A DNA stretch of 64,000 nt from Onthophagus taurus. Its lineage: Eukaryota; Arthropoda; Insecta; Coleoptera; Scarabaeidae. This document shows, piece after piece, positions 36,752 through 48,700 of the stretch. Each line of letters begins with the position of its first letter. Positions within the stretch are counted from its first letter, which is position 1. Below the pieces are notes generated by a model, which made no database searches, was not told the origin of the DNA, and saw only the letters and a program-made list of their open reading frames with translations. The translations under genes and the position numbers were made by a program. Location: positions 2,487,501-2,551,500 of the forward strand of contig NC_091966.1 in the NCBI RefSeq assembly GCF_036711975.1, read 5' to 3'.

Positions 36752-39700
36752 CTGTAAAGAAACACCCAATAAAATAAGAGATACAAATTTATTTCTTGTT
36801 AAATGTGAATGCGGACGAATCATGTTAATTTAACACTTCTTAATAAATATTGGCAGTTTTTGTGTTCTTTATTATTATTACTTTTTTATTAAAAATGATT
36901 TTTTCGTTTTAAATTACCTCCATTCGATCGCATTTATTGTTTGTTTGTTAATATATTGTTACAATGGTGCATGAGAACGTTAAACATTCATAATAGTTAA
37001 TTAATAGATGTAGAAAATAATAAGAACAGGTACTTTTGTGCGAAGGGACGTGGTTTAATCGACCAGTGCCAGTAGTACTTTCTTGTAATCTCCTGAGGTG
37101 TCACCCTGCAAAAGCAAGATGATTACTTTTAGTATATTTATTTGTTAAAATAACATGCATTATGATAAAGAATAGCTTCAACATCAAATTTTTTAAATAA
37201 AACATACTAAAGGAAGAAATTATTAGGAACAGTGAAAAAGGTAAAAAAATATGAATATAAAATATGAACCCAACCCCCCTTAATCAACTTCGTGGTTATT
37301 ATAAGAACCAAAGAAGCATAGAGATTCAAAAAGTAATAAAAGTTATAACTTCAAGTCATTTAATGTTGGTGTTAATATCGAAATGCATCAGATGCAAGAA
37401 TAAATAGAGCATATCCTGGGAAGAGGATTGCTACTCTGTAACTTGAGTGGTCTTTTGCCCGTCTTAAGAAGAATAGCCCTTCAGAAGACAATAAGCCTTC
37501 TGAAGCAGGGAGGGAGTATGCCTTAATGATTTAAGGTGGCAAACCCATTACTAGTCTAAGGAGCAGTGAGCCAATCACCCACACTCTTGAAATTAAATGA
37601 TTAAAAAAACAGCAGATTCTTTGTTGCTAACTTTTGATATGAAGAAGAAAACGAGAATATATTTATGGAGACCCTTTACTGCTGCTACCAGGAACTATAG
37701 AAATAAGTAAATAAGTAACAGCGACTTCTATCTGCTTTAACTTGATTGCATTCACGTTGCAATCAAAACAATATGCGTGTTAGGCAACATATCAGCATAA
37801 CACTTTGTGAAAGTCTTAGTCAAAGTTAATATTGTAAATATATGTATAGGAAGTTTGCTCATTTATCAAAAGAAAGATTGTAAGAAGTCTTGCTACTAAG
37901 GTGTTCTTTTTGAACAGTTACCTTCTTCTTTTCCCAGATAATATTGATAATCTCAGTGTGGAATAAGGTTTGATTGCGACATCAAAGTGTTGAAAATAGA
38001 GTACTATGGTGAAAAGTTCAACAAGCGTCTCGGAGGAGAAGAACTATACATCAATGTCTTTTTGATCTATTAATAGTAATTTAAATTTGTGATGATAAAA
38101 ACGAATTCAACATAAGACAAAAAGTCTATTACACGGATTGGATTATAAGGCACCCTCTTCTTCCCCGGTTAAGATGTGAACACTGCTAAATTAAAAACCA
38201 CCATGGCACTCCTAGCCTCTGTTTTGTGGGCGGAAACGTCTTTTATTACTATTAGGATAGTCTTAGAATTATCCATACCATTAGTGCTTGTGGAGAAGAG
38301 AGTCAATACGTGATCTTGTCAAAGTACTCACAGTAAGCTTGGGTTGAGTACAACAAAGTCAGTGTAAAACGCTCACGTTGCTAGATCATGATGAAACAAT
38401 GCCCACCCGAAAAATGTGTCACTCCCATACAATATTGCCAACGCTGGAATTACAGTTTGATCGTTCAAGTAAGCATTCGTCCCTTTATTCTATTAATTTT
38501 TATTTGCAATGCAAGCTAGAAAACTAGCGCCAAGGTCATTGGCGTATCTCTCCAGGTGTGTATCCTCAGGTATTTCTGTTCCTAAAATATATAAATTCTA
38601 GAATGTTTCTTCTTTTTATTTCAAGCGCCGAACTTGTCAGGTTGGGCAAGAAATTCATGATTTAGTCAATAAGCAAAATATTGTCTCATACATACATATT
38701 CTAAAAGTCTCAAGGAGTCAAATCGCACGATCTTGATGATCTTTGATGTTTGTAATATTTATTAACGACTTATTAAACAGATTTAAGTCTGGTGTATTGG
38801 CCTATGCTGATGATCTTAAGATATTTCCTCCTATGACCTCGGATGATGATGTGGCATGGTTGCAGTCGGATCTTAATATCTTGGTTTAATGGTGGGATCG
38901 TAATCAGCTCAGGATTAACGTGGAGAAGTGTAATGCTATCATTTTTACACGTAAAACTACTCCTATCCCTTCATCCTACTGTATAGGTGGATTCTTCCTG
39001 GTTACGTTCACTTCTGTCAGAGATCTGGGAGTAACTTTTGATAGCAGACTATCGTTTATACAGCACGTTTATGTCGCTTCCTGTACTGCGAGGATGCGTG
39101 GTTTTGTACTCTGTACTTAACGTTTATTCACCAATTCTTCACCATTTTTCTTCGCTTGACACTCGAAGGGATGATCACGACGTTAAATTTATTATAAAGC
39201 TGGTGAGTGGTGAAATGGATTGTAACTGGTTACTCTCTTGCATCTGCTGTGTCTTCTACTTGAAGAATAGTAGAACCAACGTGCATGCTAGCGCTCCGCT
39301 ACAGAGAATGTGCAGGCTTGTAAACCTGAGAGACGATTACAAAGTTTTCGCTTAGTGTTTAATTGATTCTTGTGTTAATATAAGTTTGTATTTCTGTATA
39401 ATACAATATTGTCCTGTAATTGGTACTTTGTTGGGCAATAAAGATATATATTATTATTATTATCTTGATCCAAAATGATTTATACAACTTCTTACAATTA
39501 AATAAAGTTCTATTTGTCCATTCAGACCTTCCATTAATGATGTCTTATACCTTTTTGTTCACAACTTTACTTTATTTACACATTTTTCATAATTTTAATA
39601 TTATGACCAATTTCTCGCTCTGATAAGTTCATAAATTTGTTTATTTACTTCAGATTTTTGTTTTATAAAATAGGACCGCCAACAATTGTGTAAACCAATT

Positions 39701-42700
39701 GTAGTGCTGCTGTAGCTCTTGGTAACTAATTTTCAAAATGTTATTTTCTAGCCAAGCACATCTCGCATATGAAATCGTTTTCACAATCTATAAATTGTAT
39801 CTTATTCTGCTTTAAGAATTCCGTGACATGTTTAACACTTTCAGCTCCATAGCATAGACTGAAACTGATGGTAATAAATATTACATGAGCAAGGAATACA
39901 CTTCCCTACTTTTTAATTGGAGCTAAAACTGTTAATGTTTTGATGAGCTAGTTTTAAATGCCAATCTGTTAATGAAACTCAATTCTTCTCACATGTATGC
40001 ATTCTAACATTACATTATTTTGATGGTTTTGCTGTTTTTGTTTCGACCTGTAGTAGTATATAGGCAGCATTTTATATTATTTATTTTTATCTACAAACTG
40101 GTCTCTCGTATCATCAAACGTCACGTGTTGTTCAGAGCACAACCAGCAAAGAAAAGGTTAATTTTGAAGTCTGGCACACAACATAAACCCATAAAATTAA
40201 CTTTTAGCCATTTCCTATTTGTGCTTCATTTCTTGTTTTTAATTTATTCACTTCTTCAAAAAGACATATTAATTTCCTGTGCATACACCATAAAAGCATT
40301 TGTATCATCATCTTATTCTTTGTGAGTTTTTCGTTTTTGTGACACATTATTCTCTTTCTGTCTGATTTTGAACCAGTCATTTTATATTCTGTAAAAAGAC
40401 TGGCCTTTTTACAGGATACGCAGAATTTTGAATTTTTTGACTATTCAATTTATTTTTTTTTTCTATAAAAGCAATGTGGTTGATTTGAAACTAATATAAC
40501 ATCGTCTTGTATTATGGATGTTATAAACAACCGACTGCACACAATAAAATATGGGTCAAGGGGAACTGCTAAATCCTTGTTAGAATTATTTCTTGAACTT
40601 TAGCATCATGTCCACTTTGCGCCATGGAAAAAGTTATCTTTACTTCCCTATTTCATTTTTCGAATAAATCAGAATCATCTTAGTAATTAAAATTGGGCCG
40701 CGTTATACATCACTTAACTAAGCGACATTTTATCGTTTTTAGAGATTTTCATGCTGTTTGATAGGTAAGTTACACCTTTCAGTTGTCAATGTCAACCTTA
40801 ATTTTATTATTATATTCGTAATCTTCATAAAATAACCTTTAAAGTAAGTCCAAACTTGACGCATTTATCTCAAAAACACGAAAAGTTCGAACTTTCAACT
40901 TTTAATTTTGACATATTTGCCAACTTCATAAAAAATCCTTTAAAATGAGTCCAAACTCGACATATTTAACTTTAATATTAACGGAAATACAATCACTTCC
41001 GGTTTGAAACGTCAACGTCAATTTTGACATATTTGTCATCTACATTAAAAAACCTTTAAAATGACGCACTTATCTCAAAAAACAAAAAAGTCAGAATAAA
41101 AAACATTAAACCCGAAGTTAGCAACAATGAAGATAGCAATTTAATTTTTAAATATTAATACCAACCTTAATTTTTTTTTTTTTTATTATATTTTTGTTTT
41201 TGTGACAAATATTAAGATATTTTATAAAAATTAAGAATATGTCAAAATGACATTGACATTTCAAACCGGAAGTGGCTTATATCTCGAGTAATATTGGAAT
41301 TAAACGTATCATGTTTGGACTCATTTTAAAGAATTTTTCACGATGATTTGTCATCTTCATTAAAAAACCTTTAAAATGAGTCCAAAGATGACGCACTTAT
41401 CTCAAAAAACAAAAAAGTTTGAATAAAAAACATTAAACCCGAAGTTAGCAACAATGAAGATAGCAATTTAATTTTTAAATATTAATACCAACCTTAATTT
41501 TTTTTTTTTTTTTTTATTATATTTTTGGTTTTGTGACAAATATTAAGATATTTTATAAAAATTAAGAATATGTCAAAATGACATTGTCATTTCAAACCGG
41601 AAGTTGCTTACATCTCGAGTAATATTGGATTAAACGTATCATGTTTGGACTCATTTTAAAGAATTTTTCACGACGATTATAAATATGTCAAAATTGACGT
41701 TGACATTCTTAACCGGAAGTTGACCATAACTTCATTAATATTGAAGATAAATATGTCGTGTTTGTACTCATTTTAAAGGATTTTTAATGATGATTACAAA
41801 TATGTCAAAATTGAGGTTGACATTTTAAATCAGAAGTTAGTTATCATGTAATAGAAGTTTTATAACTGAAATTAATCTAGTGTTAGTCACTTTCCAGCAA
41901 TTTCTTTTTGTTTTTTACGTGTTTTTTGGGTCATTTCTCATTGATTAAAAAAAATCGTCGATTTTTAAACCACATGATGATTCTTGAATTTTTCCCAAGT
42001 TTCTTAATATTTCTATTGTTAAAAACGAGCGTTCTTAAATGTTAACCTATAAACTTGTAACACTTCGTCCTTAATTTAATTTTACCACTTTTAAACTTTA
42101 ATTTTGTAAATTAGTAATTAATAATCTGATTTTAACTGTGATATGTGATCTTTTTTAACAAAACAAAAAGAGATATTAAGAAACTAGTTTGTAAAATGAT
42201 GGCAAAGGGCCGAAACTGGCTAGACTTAAATTTCAATAGTTAAACAATTTTCAATAGTTTGAGCCTGTCTATTCTGAGAAGTCTTATATCTTTAGAAAGA
42301 AGAAAACGAAAATCCCGTTTCTCTCAACATTATTAATTTGTCGCCTAGTCAATTATCCAATTATTACTTATATATAATGTTTGTAGTACACCTGTAGATT
42401 ACAGCTTACAAAAAACATGATAAGAAAAAGTTATTTTAAGGAAATTTTAAGTCAGGATATTAAAGGTTAAGTTGAAAATAAGATCATGCAAAGCGAAAAC
42501 GTAAAATGATATAATGAAAGACCCAATCCAACCCAAATTCTTTTTTTTGCCTCAAATAAAAAACTTGATACTATCAACCAACATAAATTTAAATAAATAA
42601 TAACCAGAGTTTTGATTAGAGCTTTTTTATTGAAGGCAAAAATTATACTTACAGCAATCCAATCTTCCAAAGGTTTTCCAAATTTATCCAAGAAAGCTTG

Positions 42701-45700
42701 TTTAATATCAGCAAGATCAATTTCCGATCTAGACACGATAATACGAATCAAAGTCTTGTCCTTGGTTCCCAAACCGGCCATGGAATCATGAAGACGTTCC
42801 GCGAAGTATCCCACTTTGCTTTTCACGCATTTTACTATGTATCAAAAGTAGGATTTTAATAATTTTGAAATTAAATTTAATTTTATAACTTACCGATTCC
42901 AAGTAAACCTTTTTTAACACTTCCGGAAAATTCCTTCTTAATAGCATCTTCGATATCTTTACCAGAAAGTCTTTCGTATTCAGCGAAAGTTTGACGGAGT
43001 TGTTGGTAACTTCTGGTTATCAAAATAGTGTTAAATTGAGATTCGTCGGTGCCAAGTTTTCCTTCGCCCGCTGCGACAAGCAATTCGGCGTCGGCGGTTG
43101 CTTGAGCTTCATTAACACCTTGATTTTCATCACGATTTCCCTATAAATTTAACCAACTTAAACAATTTCTTTTAAATAAAAAAATATATTTACTTGAACT
43201 AAAGAAACCAATAATCTTTTGAAATGTCCAGAAGTATCGTCTTTTAAATCATGTTCAAGAGATTTTCCATACACTAAAAATTATATTAATTAAATTAAAT
43301 TTAAATTAATTAATTAATTAATTACTTTGTTCGTAAAATTGGGCAATTGTTCTAATACCATAATTAGACAAAGTACATAAAATTTCAATAATCGCTTCTT
43401 CATCAGTTCCCATTCCAGCGACGGCATCGTGGAGTTCTTTGGCGTAGAATTGAGGCAAGGGGGTCATTAAGGCGATCATAACATCTTCGAATTTTCCACC
43501 CAATTCATCCTTTAGTTCGGAAACTAAATCTTTTCCATACGACGTTTTAAACGTTTCGGCAATTTCCAATCTTTGAACGATTCCTCTACGCGCTAACACA
43601 TCGATAATGGCACGCTCATTCGTTCCCATACCTTTCATCGCCGCTTTTAATGTTGCGGCATCGGCAACCGGATCAAAAGGATCCGCTGGATACACAGTTG
43701 GTGTACACTAAGAATTAAAAAAATCAATTTTAATTGTATTTACTTTTTAAAAAGATAATTAAAAGAGATAAAAGAATATTGTAATAGGATATATCCATTT
43801 TCACAGTGTGTTAATATTTTAAAAGAAAAATTATGTAATGATACTTTGGTGATAATTTATTAATTTATCGTCTAGACCTGGTTTCGGGCCCTATCCTTCA
43901 TGAGTAGATTAGACCCTACAATGTACAAAAATATAAGATAGTAACATTAGGAAAAAACTAAGGTTAAAGTAGCATTGAAAATAATGTATATAAAAAACTT
44001 AAAAACTAAACTCACGTCAACATTAAAACTTTGCAAAACATAATACAATATTATATGTATATACAATTTATAAATCACGTCTCGATATTAGAGGTTAAAT
44101 TCAAGTTCACAGTGACAAGATGAATTGTGGGTAAAGTAGATTGTGGGTAAAGTAGATTATCTACTTTCAAACTTTGCAAAACATATACAATATTCACATT
44201 AAGATATCAGCAAACAAAAAGTTCTTAACTAGTTAGTTACTAAAAGAAAACGGTTGTTAAACATTGAATTTATAAATCAGGTCTCGATTAGAGGTTAAAT
44301 TCAAGTTCGTAATGACAAGATGAATTGTGGGTAAAGTAGATTGTGGATAAAGTAGATTATCTACTTTACCCACAATTCATCTTGTCACTGTGAACTTGAA
44401 TTTAACCTCTAATATCGAGACGTCATTTATAAATTCAATGTTTAACAACAGTTTTCTTTTAATAATATCAAGTTCATTCCAATTAACTAGTTAAGAACTT
44501 TTTGTTTGCTGATATCTTACTGTGAATATTGTATATGTTTTGCAAAGTTGACGTGAGTAGTTTTTAAGTTTTTTATATACATTTTTTTCAATGCTTCTTA
44601 ATGTTACTATCTTATATTTTTGTACATTGTAGGGTCTAATCTACTGATGAAGGACAGGGCCTGAAACCAGGTCTAGACGATAAATTAATAAATTATCACC
44701 AAAGTATCATTACATAATTTTTCTTTGAAAATAGATAAAAGAATAGTTTGGATTTAATAAATTTTAAATTTAGACTTGGCATTTAGATTAATGCAGTTTA
44801 TATGATTTTCTTTTAATAGGTCAGAAAAGATGACGTAATAACTTAAAGAATGAGTGTTGTTTTCAAGGTTGATTGTCAGATTTGTGAATAGAAGTTGAAA
44901 GAGAAACTTAAGGAGGACATTGCGATGTGAAAACGTAATTGTTTCTTAACCTTAAGTAACCTAGCTTGTTGTGAATGATAATTAGTTTTTATTTCATAAA
45001 TAGATTGAAGGTGAATTGTAGTGAGTAATGTGTAAGAAATGAGTTTTTCAAACAAAAATAATGTAAATATCTAAAATAAAACTTAATTTGCAATGATTTC
45101 ATTCAAAGAATCTTCTATAAGAAATATACTCTTATCTTAGTAAGACATACAAATATCTAAATATACATAATTACTTCAGAATCGGATGAATCACACAAAA
45201 TACTTAGTGTCAACATTTTGGAATGTTTCATGAGTAATTTAATACCAACAAGATGAATAATGAGTTTATTGAGCAATTTTTGTTAAAAAATATTAAATAA
45301 CATGTTATAACGAATGTATCGTGAGATAATAAGCAATAATTTGAGATAACCTATCATGTGTTTAGTATGTGATCAGCTAATTAAGCGCCAAAAATTAATT
45401 ATAATCCTAAAAAATTAACGGTGGAGTTATCTCACCATCTGTTAAAAATAAAATTTAAATCACGTCTTTTAAAATGTCAAAATGTAAAAAAATCTCACTT
45501 TTTCAACAAAGATGCTGTATTTGTTAAACATCTAAAGTTGGACATTTTATGTGATGTGAACTATTGTTGAAATGTCGATCTAAAAAAAATATAGACAGGC
45601 ATTTCAAAAATTCAGCTGCTCAGACTTCGATCTAAACTTGAAATTAATATTCGTGAAATGTATGATCGGTGCTTCTGTATAAAGTTGTAGAGTGGACCTT

Positions 45701-48700
45701 GAAAACAAGTGCAATAAATAACCTGAAAGCATTCGAGATATGGACATACCGCAGAATACTAAAAATTCCTTGGACTGCAGGGGTAACAAATGAGGATATA
45801 CTCACTTGAGTAAACAAATAACACGAACCGTTTACCACAATTAAAAAGAAAAACTGCATATTTAGGACATGTGATGCAACATGATAAAAACAAATACATA
45901 TCTCCAATCAATAATTGAGGGCAAATTAGAATGGCGATGAGGGATTAGCAGAAAAACGTTATCCTGAGGATGAAGGAAGAAACTTATAGTCATATGCAAA
46001 GAAAAATGATGTAGCCAAAGTGTGAGTACAAAGAGGATGGAGAAAAAGCCCAATGATGTTTCTTCTGCAGGAACGATCCAACGTTCAGTTAAGATTAATA
46101 ACTATAAAATTTGCATTTATCTTTGCTCCATTCGCTGAAATTTAATAACAAACGCGATGAGGTTGTCTGCCATCAACCTACTTGAAATGACCTATAATCA
46201 ACGTTCTTGCTTTTCTATATAGTGTTACTAGTTTTTTATAGATCTAGATAAAAGAATTAAGTTAAGCAGAAGTAACTAGCAGGTTCGTGAATCTTCAAAA
46301 TTCGTCAGATATTCTAAAAAAGGATCTATAGATAAAGTTGAAAACGTGTTGAGTTTATGGATTGAGGATCAAACTCGAAAAAGCCACTCTAAGCTCGGAC
46401 TCATTAGAGATAAAGCTATACGACGATTTTATGGAAAGTGAACCACCGCCATCAAATATTGAGCTAAAACCATTTCCCGCAAGTAAGGGTTGGTTCGACA
46501 AATTTAAAAAGCGACACAATTTGAAATTGATGGAAGAATCTGCTTCACCCGATCATGAGGCAGCAAAGCTGTATCCAGAATCCCTATAGAGCATAATTCA
46601 AGATGGTGGTTATGACGCGCAATGCAGATTAAACCCTAGAATCTTCTAAAAACTTCCCTTCTTCAGCATTTAGACTAAGGTATTATAAATACATTCAAGG
46701 TATATTATACCAGGGAAAATTACTAATTTTCAAGAAATTACTAAATCATTTGTACAGTGATACCGACCTAACTTTACCATAATGCTGGAAAAATTACATC
46801 ATTGCTGATTGTATAGAAAATAAGGAATTAACAGTTGCGCCGTGAATTGAAAAATTCACATTATATGGTTGCTGGGGGAAAATCTAACCAAAAAGAGAAG
46901 GATGCTGAGAATTTGCAGAATGTCATCTAGGCTATAGGAGCTTTAGAGCGGTCGTTACCAAAAGATGGTTTTAGTGACTATCATTGAACTGCCAGATATT
47001 GAAGAACTACGTGAGTCACATGATTCTGAACTGAAAGAAGAAGAGCTGGTAGCTTTAGTAACTGACCTACCAGCTGATGAAAATAACAAAAATACGTTTC
47101 CAGCTTAACTCCTTAACTCTCAAATTCTTCAAATTTGATATACAGCTAATGTTTATGAAGCTCTACAATAAAACGACAAAATCGTCAGCACTACCTATTA
47201 TGTAAATTTAGGGACTATTGTATTTAGACCCATCACAGCGATTGTTTCATACATGTTTTAATGGTTTTAACGAATTAATCCGTTATTTTTGACAAATACC
47301 GCATATCATTGATAAACCAACAACATTTTTAATCCCATCAACATTCTGATATTAAACTCCATTAATTTCAAACAAAACCTTTTTAAATCTGATATACTTT
47401 AATCTTAGCTCGAGATATCTAAACGCCTAAGATAACAATAAAACCTTAAAATCGTTTTTATTATAAAGTAAATAATTAAAATATCAAACTTTACATTGAT
47501 ATCATTAAAACTATGTTTGAAATCTTGCAATGAAATTTAATAATGAATATGAAATATGTCACTATGTACTATGTATACAGATGTTTCTGTAAGTCATAAT
47601 AATGACGATTCGTGTAAAAATTTTTGGTCTAAACCAAAATATTTTAGCCATTTGTGGCTAAGATATGGACCTTCAAAGTTAAGTAATTTTTAAACATTTT
47701 CTTAAATATTTTCAATATGGGTTATCTTAGAAAGATTAAATTTGGCAAACAATACAATGTTATCATGAGAAATCGTTTAAGACCACTTTTGAAAATAAGC
47801 AACCACGGGATCAATGCTATACTATACAGGTGTTCACAAAGATTATTTCCTTAAAACTTTTTTATTATGTCGTATACCCTTAAAATTGACAACTGATTCT
47901 AAAAGCCCATTTTATTTTAAAATGATTTTCACTCTTAGAAATGTTTGATTATACGCATCGTTTTCGAGTTATTCGCAAAAAGATACAACCTCAAAAAGTA
48001 AAAAGAAGAAATTGTAAATAAAGCAGTAAAGCAAGTGTCAAATTATTTCACAATAGTTATTTAAAATGGCAAATAATTGCAATTTTAGTGACCAAACTGA
48101 GATGCTTTTAACATTGGAAGAGTCTGTAGGCAATGCTAATGCTGCGGCGATATTGCCAAGAATTTCCCAACTGCAGATAACCTGGAACAAATGGAAGACT
48201 GCCTTGGTGTCTCCCATCACGAAATGCAGTAACCCCTCAGGACTAAATGATCTTCGGCCTATTAGCATCTTAAATGTTTGCTCTAAGGTAGTAGAAAAGA
48301 TTGTGGCTGTAAGGATTTGGGATCATCTTAATACTTTTAATTTAAGCTTTTCTGAATGTGACCGATGATATCTTGCGTGGATTGGATGAGGGAAATGTTA
48401 CGGCTCACTTTTGTAAGTCATTTGACCCTCCATCATTCGACTTTACTTGCTGTGCTACATTATGTTGGTTTCTCCCCCGTTGGCTATCGATTTTTTCAAA
48501 AACTATTTTTTACATCGTTCGCAAATTGTTAAATTTCATGGTGTTTTGTCGAAGAGAGGTTATACTACTTCAGGTATACCTAATTTACACTATTAATCTC
48601 TGTTCCAATCTAAAGCATTGCAAAACCCACATGTATGCTGATGATACTCAATACCTCGGTTTTGATGGGAGAGACTTGGGCATGTCCGAACTTCGAATTA

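Noticed and set aside
43740..43795. ATG at about 43793 on minus as the annexin start
   Set aside because: Its frame does not join to exon 43326-43707 with a proper donor. The exon at 50852-50881 ([16 protein letters not shown] donor) gives the correct annexin N-terminus in phase.
45604..46053. Minus-strand frames of 61-87 codons
   Set aside because: They are shadows of the plus-strand LINE remnant and have no domain.
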